DNA of 64,000 nt from Thiorhodovibrio litoralis (GTDB taxonomy: Bacteria; Pseudomonadota; Gammaproteobacteria; Chromatiales; Chromatiaceae). Shown here in pieces: positions 1-9,443 of this stretch. The position numbers and the translations under genes are program-made. The DNA lies in NCBI RefSeq assembly GCF_033954455.1, contig NZ_CP121473.1, positions 1,722,501 to 1,786,500 of the forward strand, read 5' to 3'. Position 1 is the first letter of the stretch. Each line of letters begins with the position of its first letter. A model generated the notes under the pieces. That model was not told the DNA's origin. It made no database searches and saw only the letters and a list, made by a program, of their open reading frames with translations.

Positions 1-1
1 G

Positions 2-1195
2 ATCAAACGCCACCCGGAACTGGGCCTGCGCTCCATGGTGGTGAGCGAGGCTGGTGCTTCGGTCTATTCGGCCTCAGAGTTCGCCTCGCGCGAGCTGCCG
101 GACATGGATGTCTCCCTGCGTGGAGCCGTGTCCATCGCTCGACGCTTGCAAGACCCGCTCGCCGAGCTGGTCAAGATTGACCCAAAAGCCATTGGCGTGG
201 GCCAGTACCAGCATGATGTCAATCAGACCGGCCTGGCGCGCAGTCTGGATGCGGTGGTGGAGGACTGTGTGAACGCCGTCGGGGTGGAGCTCAACACCGC
301 CTCGGCCCCACTGCTCTCAAGGGTGTCTGGTTTGAACGCCAGCCTGGCCGAGAACATCATCCGCTTTCGCGAGGAGGCCGGTGCCTTCGCCAGCCGCAAG
401 CAGCTGCTCAAGGTGCCGCGTCTGGGCCCCAAGGCGTTCGAGCAGTGCGCCGGATTCTTGCGCATCAACGACAGCGATGATCCCCTCGACGGCTCAGCGG
501 TGCACCCGGAAGCCTATCCGCTCGCGCGGCGCATCGCCGAGCAGGCCGGCAAGAACATCAAGTCCCTGATTGGCGACAGTGCCACACTGCGCAGGCTCAA
601 GGCCAAGGACTTTGTCGACGAGCGCTTCGGCGAGCCCACGGTGCGCGATATTCTGGTCGAGCTGGAAAAGCCCGGCCGCGACCCGCGCCCGGAGTTCCGC
701 GCCGCCAGCTTTATGGAGGGCGTCGAGACCCTCGCCGACCTTAAGCCCGGCATGGTGCTGGAAGGCACAGTCACCAATGTCACGAACTTTGGCGCCTTCG
801 TCGACATCGGCGTGCATCAAGACGGCCTGGTGCATATCTCCATGCTGGCTGATCGCTTCATCCGCGATCCCCATGAAGTCGTCCATTCCGGCCAAACAGT
901 CAAGGTGCGGGTGCTGGAAGTCGATCTGCCACGCCAGCGTATCGCGCTGAGCATGCGGCAGGACAACAGCGATGCCGGTGTGGGCCGCGGAGCCGGCGGC
1001 GCTCGGAGCGATGGTCGGCCCCAAAGTCAGGCTCATGGCCGGTCTGATAACGGCAGGGCGAACACCAGGCCCACAAGCGGTCACAAAAAAGGCCCAGCCT
1101 ATCCGCCACGCACCGGCGGACGCGACTCGCTGCCACAACAACCTGGTGCCGACGGCGCCATGGCCGATGCCTTTGCAAAAGCGCGCAAGCGCTAG
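2..1195 (+). CDS. tex: Tex, S1-domain RNA-binding transcription accessory protein (5' end outside window)
   Basis: The reading frame is open from the first bases of the window, so this is the C-terminal half of a protein that is usually about 770 residues. The internal ATG at 35 is not the start. The visible part has the Tex core segment with [13 protein letters not shown] and VGQYQHDV, then a helix-hairpin-helix pair (around [11 protein letters not shown] and [11 protein letters not shown]), then one S1 RNA-binding domain ([20 protein letters not shown] to RIALSMRQ). It ends in a Gly/Arg/Ser-rich basic tail. Tex binds nucleic acid and is linked to transcription and stress tolerance; its exact reaction is unknown. 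No clear terminator follows. Confidence 0.95.
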   Translation: MKRHPELGLRSMVVSEAGASVYSASEFASRELPDMDVSLRGAVSIARRLQDPLAELVKIDPKAIGVGQYQHDVNQTGLARSLDAVVEDCVNAVGVELNTASAPLLSRVSGLNASLAENIIRFREEAGAFASRKQLLKVPRLGPKAFEQCAGFLRINDSDDPLDGSAVHPEAYPLARRIAEQAGKNIKSLIGDSATLRRLKAKDFVDERFGEPTVRDILVELEKPGRDPRPEFRAASFMEGVETLADLKPGMVLEGTVTNVTNFGAFVDIGVHQDGLVHISMLADRFIRDPHEVVHSGQTVKVRVLEVDLPRQRIALSMRQDNSDAGVGRGAGGARSDGRPQSQAHGRSDNGRANTRPTSGHKKGPAYPPRTGGRDSLPQQPGADGAMADAFAKARKR

Positions 1196-1383
1196 GTAAC
1201 ACTGCCTAACCTGCGCGCCTCACGCTCATGGTGCGGCGCCACCCCGGAGGATGAAGCTGCATTTTCGCGTAAATCTGCGTTGCTTGCCTGGCAACACTGC
1301 GCCCTTTGGCGCATTCCGGCTTGATTCATGCACTTTCTGGCCCGACCTGATAGTCGGTGATAAATCGCAACGAGGTGATTGGG

Positions 1384-1701
1384 ATGGATGTTCTTGAACG
1401 AATTGGTGAGCAGGTGAAAGGTAACCCGGTAGTGATCTACATGAAGGGGACGCCGCAGTTTCCGCAGTGCGGGTTCTCCATGCGCGCCGCGCAGGCGCTG
1501 TCCGAAAGCGGTGTGCCTTTTGCCTTTGTGAATGTGCTGCAGGACCCGGAGATTTTTGAGAATCTACCGCGCTACGCGGACTGGCCGACCTTTCCGCAGA
1601 TCTACGTCGACGGTGAGCTGATTGGCGGCTGCGACATCACGCTCGAGTTGCATCAGTCCGGCGAGCTGAAGACCATGATGGAAGCCGCCGCGGCCAAGTA
1701 G
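1384..1701 (+). CDS. grxD: Monothiol glutaredoxin, Grx4/GrxD family
   Basis: This is a 105-residue protein with the CGFS active site of monothiol glutaredoxins (FPQCGFSMRAAQ), followed by the WPTFPQIYVDGELIGGCD glutathione-binding stretch. Family members coordinate a [2Fe-2S] cluster with glutathione, often with a BolA partner, and deliver clusters in the cytoplasm. The start is placed at ATG 1384 because GAGGTG lies about six bases upstream and the homologous N-terminus begins there. An in-frame GTG at 1357 would add nine residues with no support. The stop codon is part of the first unit of a 15-bp tandem repeat that continues downstream. Confidence 0.96.
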   Translation: MDVLERIGEQVKGNPVVIYMKGTPQFPQCGFSMRAAQALSESGVPFAFVNVLQDPEIFENLPRYADWPTFPQIYVDGELIGGCDITLELHQSGELKTMMEAAAAK

Positions 1702-1742
1702 CCAGAGGCCAGGTAGCCAGAGGCCAGGTAGCCAGACCCAGG
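1698..1742. repeat. 15-bp tandem repeat, three copies, over the grxD stop codon
   Basis: Three consecutive 15-bp units (1698-1712, 1713-1727, 1728-1742) share GTAGCCAGAGGCCAG. The first two are identical and the third has changes. The first unit contains the TAG stop of grxD, so expansion would affect only the 3' untranslated region. No function is evident. Confidence 0.85.
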
Positions 1743-1764
1743 CGTCTTCTGGCGGGCGGGACGC

Positions 1765-2418
1765 TCAGTCTTGGGTGCTAGTGGCCGCCGACAGGGGGAT
1801 GTTCAGCTCGCGGCACTTGTTGACCATCTGGCAAAAGAGCCGAGCGGTCTGCTCGGCGTCGTAGATGGCGGAATGGGCCTCGCCGTCGTCCCAGTCGAGG
1901 CCGGCTGCGCGGGCGGCCTTGGCAAGCACAGTCTGGCCGTAGATGAGTCCTGCCAGGGAGACGGTGTCGAATACGCTGAAGGCGTGAAACGGATTACGCT
2001 TAAAGCCGGTGCGCTCGAGCGCTGCGTTGAGAAAGCCGAGGTCAAAATGCGCATTGTGCCCAACCAGAATGGCGCGATTGCAGGCGGTTGACTTGACTGC
2101 CTTGCGGATCGGGTTGAGGACGTGCTTCAGCGCATCACTTTCGGCGAGCGCATCGCGAAACGGGTGATGCGGATCAATCTTGTTGAAAGCGAGTGCACGC
2201 GGGTCGAGCTCTGCGTCGATGAAGGGCAGCACATGGCAGGCGATGGTCTCCTCGGGCTCAAGCCAGCCATCATCATCCATGCCGATGATGATGGCTGCGA
2301 TTTCGAGCAGCGCATGGCGCTTCGCATCGAAGCCGGCCGTTTCGACGTCCACCACCACCGGCAGAAAGCCGCGAAAGCGACGCGCGATCGGGGAGGATGG
2401 CTGATGTTCGGTGGGCAT
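1765..2418 (-). CDS. rnt: Ribonuclease T
   Basis: This 217-residue DEDDh exonuclease trims the 3' ends of tRNA and other stable RNAs. Exo motif I is VDVETAGF with D24 and E26. Exo II/III is represented by [13 protein letters not shown] and the final motif by [14 protein letters not shown], giving the H-x4-D pair of the DEDDh class. The arrangement and length match RNase T (215 residues in E. coli) rather than the epsilon subunit of DNA polymerase III. It is transcribed together with the secreted protein whose start lies upstream at 2961; only six bases separate the two genes. Confidence 0.95.
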   Translation of the reverse strand: MPTEHQPSSPIARRFRGFLPVVVDVETAGFDAKRHALLEIAAIIIGMDDDGWLEPEETIACHVLPFIDAELDPRALAFNKIDPHHPFRDALAESDALKHVLNPIRKAVKSTACNRAILVGHNAHFDLGFLNAALERTGFKRNPFHAFSVFDTVSLAGLIYGQTVLAKAARAAGLDWDDGEAHSAIYDAEQTARLFCQMVNKCRELNIPLSAATSTQD

Positions 2419-2424
2419 CAGTCA

Positions 2425-2961
2425 TCATCTCTCGGGCGAGGCAGGCGTCGGCTCGCCGCCTGAGATATCCTCCGCGACCTGCTTGCAGTCGAAGCGCCGA
2501 AAACGGGCGTTGCCGTCGGTTCCGGCTTCGGTGAGGAAAAGCGCACTATCGACAAGGTCGATGTGTAAGCGGCCGTTATCGGCGTCGATTCGCTGACCAC
2601 GCGTCCAGGTCGCCTGCGTGCGCTCAAGCCATGGGGCAGTGCTCTCGATGCGAGCGGGGGCAATGGGATAATCCTGACCCGGCTCGGTTTTGATTGCCGT
2701 GATGCGCACGGGTTCTTGGCTAGGTGGGGCGGCTTCGGAGTAGTCCACTCGGCCCTCGCCGTCGAAGGTTACCTGGCGCGATGGCTGCTCGACGCATTCC
2801 AGCGTGAGGCGATCGGGCGTGATGTCTTCGGTCGCTGGCGGTGGCTCCGCCGCGATTGTTGCAGTGCAGGGGATAAGCAGTGATGCCGCCATTGCTAGCG
2901 CGACTGAAAAGTCGGCAGCTGGCCGCTGACGGGTGAGTTCGGGGTATAGGAAGCGTCGCAT
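2425..2961 (-). CDS. Hypothetical secreted protein
   Basis: This 178-residue protein has a probable signal peptide: a basic start, a hydrophobic run around residues 18-35, and cleavage near TIAAEPPP. The mature part contains two cysteines (LECVEQ and FDCKQV) that could form a disulfide, and no catalytic motif was recognised. It lies six bases upstream of rnt on the same strand, so the two are probably co-transcribed. The ATG at 2961 is divergent from aroA. The family is unknown to me, and a periplasmic location is inferred only from the N-terminus. Confidence 0.7.
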   Translation of the reverse strand: MRRFLYPELTRQRPAADFSVALAMAASLLIPCTATIAAEPPPATEDITPDRLTLECVEQPSRQVTFDGEGRVDYSEAAPPSQEPVRITAIKTEPGQDYPIAPARIESTAPWLERTQATWTRGQRIDADNGRLHIDLVDSALFLTEAGTDGNARFRRFDCKQVAEDISGGEPTPASPER

Positions 2962-3226
2962 GCGGGAAGATCGAATCGGTTTTGGTTAACGTAACTGCCT
3001 GGCATCTTATCAGAGGAGTGCGCCGGGCTGCTGTGCTGGCTGGGAATCCCGCGCACCGGTGCCTGAATTTTTCACCGGCCGGCGGCTTGCGTTTACAGGG
3101 GGCGGATATTCCGCTATTTTTGCCTGGTTAGAGGTTTGGGCATGGTTGTCGGGAGTCAGGCGTTGGAGCGGTTGTCCGTGGTCTGTTGCCTGGCAGGTTT
3201 TCTTTTATCGGGAGTAGCTTCTTCAA

Positions 3227-4561
3227 GTGACGGTTTCAGTGACGGCTCAGCATGAACTGCGCTTCGATCTGGCCCCGGGCGGAAAGCTCAGCGGTCGCTT
3301 CGCCGTGCCCGGAGATAAATCCATTTCGCATCGGGCGGTGATGCTAAGCGCGATCGCCGATGGTGACAGCGAAATCACAGGGTTTCTTGAGGGTGCGGAT
3401 AGCCTGGCGACGCTGAAGGCGTTCCGGCAGTTGGGTGTCGAGATTCAAGGACCGGAGCAGGGACGTGTGTTGGTGAAGGGGGTCGGCCTGCATGGTCTGC
3501 GCCCGTCGCCGTCGCCTCTCGATATGGGCAATTCCGGCACCTCCATGCGTCTGCTAACAGGCTTGTTGAGCGGCCAGTATTTCGCCAGCGAGCTGACCGG
3601 TGATGCCTCGCTGAGCAAGCGGCCGATGCGGCGGGTGATCGAACCGCTGACCCAGATGGGCGCGCGCATCGCCTCGAGTTCGGAGGGCACGGCGCCGTTG
3701 GGCATCCAGCCCGCCGAGGGGCTGCGTGGCATCCGCTATGCCATGCCGGTGGCCAGCGCCCAGGTTAAATCCAGTTTGCTGTTGGCCGGTCTCTATGCCG
3801 AGGGCGAGACCTGCGTGATCGAGCCGGCCCCCACGCGCGATCATACCGAGCGTATGCTGAGCGCCTTTGGTTGTGCCGCGAGCCAGGATGGGGCCTGTAT
3901 CTGTGTGCGCAGCGGGGCACGGCTGAAGGGGGCGGCCATTGCCGTGCCGGGGGATATTTCCTCGGCGGCCTTCTTTCTGGTCGGAGCCAGCATCGCGGCC
4001 GGCAGTGACCTCACGCTGACAGGCATTGGCGTGAATCCAACCCGCACCGGCGTGATCGATATTCTCAAGGCCATGGGCGCGGATATCGAGCTGCTCAATC
4101 CGCGCGATCAGGGCGGTGAGCCGCTAGCGGATCTGCAAGTGCGCGCGGCCCCGCTCAAGGGCATCCGCATACCACCTGATCAGGTGCCGCTGGCGATCGA
4201 TGAATTTCCGGCGCTGTTTGTTGCTGCAGCCTGCGCGCAGGGCGAGACGCTGCTCCGCGGGGCCGAGGAGTTGCGGGTCAAGGAGAGCGACCGCATCCAG
4301 ACCATGGCCGACGGGCTCCAGGCGCTCGGCATTGAGGCTGAGCCGCTGCCGGATGGCATGCGCATTCAGGGGGGCGCGCTCCAAGGCGGCAGTGTCGACA
4401 GCCACGGCGATCATCGCGTGGCCATGGCGTTTGCCATGGCGAGTCTGTGCGCGCGCGCGCCGATTGAGGTGCGCAACTGCGCCAATGTGAATACCTCCTT
4501 CCCACGCTTCGCCTCCCTGGCCGCCGAAGCCGGGCTGGGCATTGTCGAGCGCTACGACTGA
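3227..4561 (+). CDS. aroA: 3-phosphoshikimate 1-carboxyvinyltransferase (EPSP synthase), class II-like
   Basis: This enzyme joins phosphoenolpyruvate to shikimate 3-phosphate in the shikimate pathway. The 444-residue protein shows PGDKSISHR at 28-36, NSGTSMR near 102, SAQVK at 177-181, RDHTE at 204-208 and NPTR at 270-273. These four short motifs (GDK, SAQ-x-K, R-x-H-x-E and N-x-T-R) are those used to define class II, glyphosate-tolerant enzymes. The start is a GTG at 3227; a second GTG at 3239 is possible. A GGAG sits 12 bases upstream, which is rather distant. It leads the aroA-cmk-rpsA-ihfB block, with cmk starting 48 bases after its stop. Confidence 0.96.
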   Translation: MTVSVTAQHELRFDLAPGGKLSGRFAVPGDKSISHRAVMLSAIADGDSEITGFLEGADSLATLKAFRQLGVEIQGPEQGRVLVKGVGLHGLRPSPSPLDMGNSGTSMRLLTGLLSGQYFASELTGDASLSKRPMRRVIEPLTQMGARIASSSEGTAPLGIQPAEGLRGIRYAMPVASAQVKSSLLLAGLYAEGETCVIEPAPTRDHTERMLSAFGCAASQDGACICVRSGARLKGAAIAVPGDISSAAFFLVGASIAAGSDLTLTGIGVNPTRTGVIDILKAMGADIELLNPRDQGGEPLADLQVRAAPLKGIRIPPDQVPLAIDEFPALFVAAACAQGETLLRGAEELRVKESDRIQTMADGLQALGIEAEPLPDGMRIQGGALQGGSVDSHGDHRVAMAFAMASLCARAPIEVRNCANVNTSFPRFASLAAEAGLGIVERYD

Positions 4562-4609
4562 CTCTTGCCGATTAGCAAACCATTCTCGCACCCTGCCAGC
4601 AGACCGAGC

Positions 4610-5299
4610 ATGCCCGCTGACTTCTCAACAGTTCCCGTACCTGTCATCACCATTGACGGCCCCTCCGGTTGTGGCAAGGGAACCATTGCTGCCATGTTGG
4701 CCGAGCATCTGCGCTGGCATTTGCTGGACAGCGGCGCCCTTTACCGCGGGCTCGGCCATGCAGCCACGGCGGCGGGTGTCGATCTGGATGACGGCGAGGA
4801 ATTGGGTCAGCTTGCGCAGGGGCTCAATCTGCGCTTCGACGGGCAGCGGTTGCTGCTTGCGGATGCGGACATTTCCGCTGAAATCCGCACCGAAACCGCC
4901 GCCGCGGCGGCCTCGCGCGTGGCGCGTCACCCGCAGGTGCGCGCCGCCATGCTTGGCTGGCAGCGCGATGCGGCGCAGCCGCCGGGGCTGGTGGCGGACG
5001 GGCGCGACATGGGCACCGTGGTCTTTGCCTCGGCGCCGGTCAAGTTCTATCTCGATGCCAGTGCCGAGGAACGTGCGAACAGACGCTATAAACAGTTGAA
5101 TGACAAAGGTGCGGATGCTAACCTTGCCGACTTGATCGAGGAACTGCGCGAGCGCGATGAGCGGGATCGGCAGCGGGCGTCAAGTCCGTTGGTTGCCGCT
5201 AGCGACGCGATTGTCATCGATTCGACGACGATGTCCATAGACGCCGTCTTCGCCCAAGTGATCGGCGCGGTGCGCCGCTCCCTGCCGCAACTGTCTTGA
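4610..5299 (+). CDS. cmk: Cytidylate kinase
   Basis: This kinase phosphorylates CMP and dCMP with ATP. The P-loop is TIDGPSGCGKGT near residue 15, the DSGALYR segment recognises the nucleotide, and VADGRDMGTVVF is the conserved Cmk signature. From ATG 4610 the protein has 229 residues, close to the 227 of E. coli. An in-frame TTG at 4565 would add 15 residues with no homologous counterpart, so ATG 4610 is preferred. Its place between aroA and rpsA is the usual order in gammaproteobacteria. Confidence 0.96.
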   Translation: MPADFSTVPVPVITIDGPSGCGKGTIAAMLAEHLRWHLLDSGALYRGLGHAATAAGVDLDDGEELGQLAQGLNLRFDGQRLLLADADISAEIRTETAAAAASRVARHPQVRAAMLGWQRDAAQPPGLVADGRDMGTVVFASAPVKFYLDASAEERANRRYKQLNDKGADANLADLIEELRERDERDRQRASSPLVAASDAIVIDSTTMSIDAVFAQVIGAVRRSLPQLS

Positions 5300-5389
5300 A
5301 CCGTCGCGATTTATCCTGGCGGATCAAGTTCTTTTGCGTGTAGTTTTTGGCGGTAGGGTACGCCCGCCGCGACGAAAAAATTCATCGTG

Positions 5390-5420
5390 GCCGGTGGTGG
5401 TGTCTGCCGGCTTGTTTTTA
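5390..5420 (+). terminator. Possible terminator or attenuator in the cmk-rpsA gap
   Basis: A GCCGG/CCGGC stem (5390-5394 with 5407-5411) has a 12-base loop and is followed by TTGTTTTTA at 5412-5420. Just upstream, CGTCGCG at 5301-5307 is the exact complement of CGCGACG at 5368-5374. The rpsA leader can therefore fold extensively. Ribosomal protein S1 is known to repress its own mRNA, so this may be a regulatory leader rather than a true terminator. The stem is short. Confidence 0.35.
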
Positions 5421-5507
5421 AACTAACCCTCCGTGATCGGGTTGACCGCGTGATCCTTTGCATCAACCGCCGGAGCGAGGCGTTCTGCGCCGGGAATTTC
5501 CACACTC

Positions 5508-7187
5508 ATGACCGAAAGCTTTGCCGAACTCTTTGAGGAGAGTCTGACCAATACCCAATTGCAGCCCGGTACCATCATCACCGGGCAGGTCGTCGCTATC
5601 ACCGGAGATGCGGTGATCGTCAATGCCGGCCTGAAGTCCGAAGGCATTATTCCGCGCAATCAGTTCCTCTCGCCCGAGGGCGAGCTCGAAGTGGCAGTCG
5701 GCGATGATGTCCAGGTCGCGCTCGACGCGGTCGAGGACGGTTTTGGCGTCACCCGCCTGTCGCGCGAGAAGGCCAAGCGCTTCGCCGCTTGGGACTCGTT
5801 GGAAAAGGCCTTCGACGACGGCGAAACTGTTACTGGCATGATCAACGGCAAGGTCAAAGGCGGCTTCACGGTCGAGCTCGGCAGCGTGCGTGCGTTCCTG
5901 CCTGGCTCCCTGGTCGATGTGCGCCCGGTGCGCGACACCGCGTATCTGGAAGGCAAAGATCTCGAGTTCAAGGTCATCAAGCTCGATCGGCGACGTAATA
6001 ATGTTGTGGTCTCGCGCCGCGCGGTGGTCGAGGAAGAATACAGCGCCGAGCGCGAAGCGCTGCTCGAGAAGCTCGAGGAAGGCGTGGAGCTGATGGGCGT
6101 GGTCAAGAACCTGACCGACTATGGTGCCTTCCTGGATCTCGGCGGCATCGACGGCTTGCTGCACATTACCGATATGGCCTGGCGCCGGGTCAAGCACCCG
6201 TCCGAGGTGGTTGAGATTGGCCAAGAAGTTATGGTCAAGGTGCTCAAGTTCGACCGCGACCGCCAGCGCGTCTCCCTGGGCCTGAAGCAGATGGGCGAGG
6301 ACCCCTGGGTCAATATCGCGCGTCGCTACCCGGAAAGCACTCGCGTATTCGGCAAGGTCACCAACATTGCTGACTATGGCTGCTTCGTCGAGATCGAAGA
6401 GGGCGTGGAAGGCTTGGTGCACGTTTCCGAGATGGACTGGACCAACAAGAACATCCATCCGAGCAAGGTGGTGTCCCTGGGCGACGAGGTCGAGGTCATG
6501 GTGCTCGACATCGACGAGGAGCGCCGTCGCATCTCGCTTGGCGTCAAGCAGTGCCAGACCAATCCCTGGGACGAGTTCTCGGCCACCCATAAGAAGGGCG
6601 ATCACGTCAGCGGCCAGATCAAGTCCATCACCGACTTCGGCATCTTTATCGGGCTCGATGGCGGTATCGACGGTCTGGTGCACTTGTCGGACATCTCCTG
6701 GGACGAAGCCGGCGAGGACTCGCTGCGCAACTACAAGAAGGGTGATGTACTCGAGACGGTCGTGCTCTCGGTCGACCCGGAGCGCGAGCGGATTTCCCTA
6801 GGCGTCAAGCAGCTTGATAAAGATCCTTTCTCCAGCTTCGTCGCGCTGCATGAGAAGGGCAGCATCGTCACGGGTAAGGTCATTGATGTCGACGCCAAGG
6901 GCGCGACTATCGCGCTGACCGAAGGCGTCGAGGGCTATCTGCGCGCCTCCGAGATCTCCCGCGATCGCGTCGAGGATGCGCGTTCGGTACTGAAGCCGGA
7001 GGAGGAAGTCGAGGCTAAGTTCGTCGGCGTTGACCGCAAGAACCGCACCATATCGCTGTCGATCAAGGCTAAGGATGCTGCCGACGAGCAAGCTGCTATG
7101 AAGGGCTACGCCAGCGAAGCCCAGGCGGGTACCGCGACTCTCGGCGATATCCTGAAGCAGCAGATGGAAGAAGCCCAAAAAGACTGA
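5508..7187 (+). CDS. rpsA: 30S ribosomal protein S1
   Basis: This 559-residue protein is almost the same length as E. coli S1 (557). It has six consecutive S1 (OB-fold) repeats. The later ones are plainly visible as [31 protein letters not shown] and [16 protein letters not shown], each followed by GLVH- or GLLH-type strands. S1 binds mRNA upstream of the start codon on the 30S subunit and helps initiation. The 208-base gap before it can form stem-loops, which fits autogenous control. ihfB follows, as is normal. Confidence 0.98.
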   Translation: MTESFAELFEESLTNTQLQPGTIITGQVVAITGDAVIVNAGLKSEGIIPRNQFLSPEGELEVAVGDDVQVALDAVEDGFGVTRLSREKAKRFAAWDSLEKAFDDGETVTGMINGKVKGGFTVELGSVRAFLPGSLVDVRPVRDTAYLEGKDLEFKVIKLDRRRNNVVVSRRAVVEEEYSAEREALLEKLEEGVELMGVVKNLTDYGAFLDLGGIDGLLHITDMAWRRVKHPSEVVEIGQEVMVKVLKFDRDRQRVSLGLKQMGEDPWVNIARRYPESTRVFGKVTNIADYGCFVEIEEGVEGLVHVSEMDWTNKNIHPSKVVSLGDEVEVMVLDIDEERRRISLGVKQCQTNPWDEFSATHKKGDHVSGQIKSITDFGIFIGLDGGIDGLVHLSDISWDEAGEDSLRNYKKGDVLETVVLSVDPERERISLGVKQLDKDPFSSFVALHEKGSIVTGKVIDVDAKGATIALTEGVEGYLRASEISRDRVEDARSVLKPEEEVEAKFVGVDRKNRTISLSIKAKDAADEQAAMKGYASEAQAGTATLGDILKQQMEEAQKD

Positions 7188-7345
7188 TCCACTTGGATTG
7201 ATCGAGAAGGGCGGCCGCAAGGATTGAAGTGCCCACTGGATTGCGTGGCAGCAATCATTCCTGCTTCAGTGCCTGTTTCAGTGAACGTGGCGGAGCGACA
7301 TCCGGGATGGGTGTCGCCTCCGCCAAGGACGGAAGATCACCCGCT

Positions 7346-7657
7346 ATGATGAAATCCGAGCTCATTGAGGCCCTGTCCGCGGGCCAGAGCCACTTGGCCT
7401 ACAAGGACGTCGAGCTTGCGGTGCGCTGCATTCTCGAGCGCATGAGCGGTGCGCTGGCCTCCGGCGAGCGCATCGAGATCCGCGGTTTCGGGAGTTTCTC
7501 GCTCCACTATCGCCCGCCGCGCGTCGGGCGCAACCCCAAGACCGGCGATTCCGTCGCCCTCTCCGGCAAACACGTGCCGCATTTCAAGCCCGGAAAGGAG
7601 TTGCGTGATCGCGTCAATGAGGCCTATGCGGCTGAATTGTCTGGTGGTTCCAAATAA
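7346..7657 (+). CDS. ihfB: Integration host factor, beta subunit
   Basis: This is a 103-residue DNA-bending protein of the HU/IHF family. It begins with KSELIEAL and contains the conserved arm segment [20 protein letters not shown] and GRNPKTGD, then [13 protein letters not shown]. It pairs with IhfA to bend DNA sharply. The start is set at ATG 7346 (with a second ATG at 7349) because the E. coli protein begins with the matching TKSELIE. A longer frame from 7229 adds 39 unsupported residues. It is the last gene of the aroA-cmk-rpsA-ihfB block. Confidence 0.96.
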   Translation: MMKSELIEALSAGQSHLAYKDVELAVRCILERMSGALASGERIEIRGFGSFSLHYRPPRVGRNPKTGDSVALSGKHVPHFKPGKELRDRVNEAYAAELSGGSK

Positions 7658-7716
7658 CGGTCGACTGGCCAGAAAACCACCAATCATCCTTAAACCCTGA
7701 CGGGGATTCGCGCACT

Positions 7717-8850
7717 ATGGCCGCCAAACGTATCACCGTGGTCGGTTCCGGCTTCGGCGCCTTGACTGCGATTCAGTGGTTGCGCAAAAGCGCGGTCGAC
7801 GCAGACATCCAGGTGGTCAGTCCGCGCCCGGAGTTTATCTATCTCCCCGGGTTGATCTGGATTCCGTCCGGGCTGCGTACCGCCGAGCAGCTGCGCATCG
7901 ACCTGCGGCCCTTCTTCAAGCGGATGGGCGCGGTGCATCACGCAGCCGAGGCTAAGGGTCTCGGCGACGATGGCCGGGTGCTTGAGACCACTGCCGGCGC
8001 GATCGAAAACGACGGCCTTGTCATCGCCAGCGGCGGGCGCTTTATCAAAAAGCTCCCCGGTATTGAGCATGCGATCACGCCCTGCGAGGGTATCGCGGCG
8101 GCGGAGAAAATCCGCGACCGGGTCAAGTCCATGACCGGCGGCACCATTGCGATGGGCTTTTCCGGTAATCCCAAAGAGCCGTCGTCCATGCGTGGCGGGC
8201 CGATTTTTGAGTTCCTATTCGGACTCGATCATCAACTGCGTGCCGAGGGCCGCCGCGAGCGCTTTGAGCTGGTGTTTTTCACCCCCGCGCCCCGGCCAGG
8301 TAATCGGCTTGGTCCCAAGGCGGTGGACAAGCTGCTGGCGGAAATGGCGCGACTCGGCATCCAAACGCACCTGGGCAAGCCCCTAAAGGGGTTCAGTGCC
8401 GATCAAATCACCACGGAAGGCGGCAGCTTTACCGCCGATCTGATTGTCTTCATGCCTGGGATGACGGGAAACGCCTGGTTTGACAATACCGCGCTGCCCC
8501 GCTCGCCGGGAGGGCTGCTGCAGGCCGATGCCCAATGCCGGGTGCCCGGTGTGGAGCGCGTCTATGTTGCCGGCGACTCAGGCAGCTTCCCTGGGCCGGA
8601 CTGGATGCCCAAACAGGCGCACATGGCAGATCTGCAAGCACGCGCGGCTGCCACCAATCTCGCCGCCGAGTTTCGCGGCGAGACCCCGCAAGCGGGATTC
8701 AAGGTCGAGCTCTTGTGTATCCTCGATGCCAACGATCGCGCCATGCTGGTAGCGCGCGATGAGAAGCGCAATCTGGTGTTGCCGCGCATGCGCTTCTTCC
8801 ACTGGATGAAGCGCCTTTACGAGTGGTATTACCTGCGCCAATACCGCTGA
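7717..8850 (+). CDS. Sulfide:quinone-oxidoreductase-like FAD flavoprotein
   Basis: This is a 377-residue two-dinucleotide-binding-domain flavoprotein. The FAD Rossmann motif VVGSGFGAL is at 8-16, and the second FAD contact VYVAGDSGSFPGPDWMPKQAH is at 282-302. The C-terminal part is rich in aromatic and basic residues (FFHWMKRLYEWYYLR), suitable for membrane docking. Cys123 and Cys334 match the first and last redox cysteines of sulfide:quinone reductases. The usual middle cysteine is absent in the segment NPKEPSSMRGG (151-161). It probably oxidises a sulfur compound and reduces quinone, but the substrate is not proven. It starts 59 bases after ihfB, with no obvious sulfur-oxidation neighbours. 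Confidence 0.8.
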   Translation: MAAKRITVVGSGFGALTAIQWLRKSAVDADIQVVSPRPEFIYLPGLIWIPSGLRTAEQLRIDLRPFFKRMGAVHHAAEAKGLGDDGRVLETTAGAIENDGLVIASGGRFIKKLPGIEHAITPCEGIAAAEKIRDRVKSMTGGTIAMGFSGNPKEPSSMRGGPIFEFLFGLDHQLRAEGRRERFELVFFTPAPRPGNRLGPKAVDKLLAEMARLGIQTHLGKPLKGFSADQITTEGGSFTADLIVFMPGMTGNAWFDNTALPRSPGGLLQADAQCRVPGVERVYVAGDSGSFPGPDWMPKQAHMADLQARAAATNLAAEFRGETPQAGFKVELLCILDANDRAMLVARDEKRNLVLPRMRFFHWMKRLYEWYYLRQYR

Positions 8851-8889
8851 GGCACCGCAACAACCTGGTGCCTGTATTATTTCAGGGCC

Positions 8890-9411
8890 TTATTTCACTG
8901 CCGGCTTGCCAAATTTCTGTCGCATATCATCGCTGATGGCTTTGGCCAGGCTGTTCACAGCCTGGGGCTCGACAGTGCCAAGGCCGCATTGCGCGCAGGG
9001 TACGCGGTAGTCGCGATCGATCGCGACGGCGCCCGTGGTCTTGGTGCGAACCCGCAGATGGACGGTAAGCTCATCCTGGCCTCGGTGCAACATGGACTGG
9101 CCGTCTTGTTGCAGGAAAGTCGGCTCGATAATGACCTCGGCTTCGTTCGGGGTCGTGGCTGACGGCAGCTCCTCGACCGCAGAGAAAATCGCCGAAGCGC
9201 GCAGCTGCTTGGCAAGCGCCTGCTCGAGCTCGTGGCGGAGCACCCAGCCCGTGAGTTGATCAACCTGACCACCCATTGGGGCGATGGCGGCAATCAGTGG
9301 GCCGCTGTAGGACTCACTGCTGTCGATCTCGGGTGCGGAGGCGACACAGCCGCCAAGCAACAGCGCCAGGGTCGCGGTGAGGAGGGCCTGAGGCATGTTC
9401 GGAAATAACAT
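8890..9411 (-). CDS. Hypothetical lipoprotein
   Basis: This is a 173-residue protein with a lipoprotein signal: a hydrophobic stretch LLTATLALLLG followed by the lipobox LLGGC with Cys22. An internal ATG at codon 6 is an alternative start. The mature protein has a CAQC pair (PCAQCGLG) and a C-terminal helix ending DDMRQKFGKPAVK. The central part, from PMGGQVDQL onward, suggests a compact periplasmic domain anchored to the outer or inner membrane. I do not recognise the family. It is convergent with the upstream flavoprotein gene, 39 bases apart. Confidence 0.7.
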   Translation of the reverse strand: MLFPNMPQALLTATLALLLGGCVASAPEIDSSESYSGPLIAAIAPMGGQVDQLTGWVLRHELEQALAKQLRASAIFSAVEELPSATTPNEAEVIIEPTFLQQDGQSMLHRGQDELTVHLRVRTKTTGAVAIDRDYRVPCAQCGLGTVEPQAVNSLAKAISDDMRQKFGKPAVK

Positions 9412-9443
9412 GATCAGGGATGATGAAAAAACATTGGTGCCAT

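Noticed and set aside
1298-1313. Hairpin TGCGCC/GGCGCA between tex and grxD as a terminator
   Set aside because: The six-base stem is perfect but no T run follows, so it is too weak to call.
5463-6683. 406-residue minus-strand ORF opposite rpsA
   Set aside because: It mirrors the codons of a certain S1 gene, has no recognisable domain, and arises from GC-rich codon bias.
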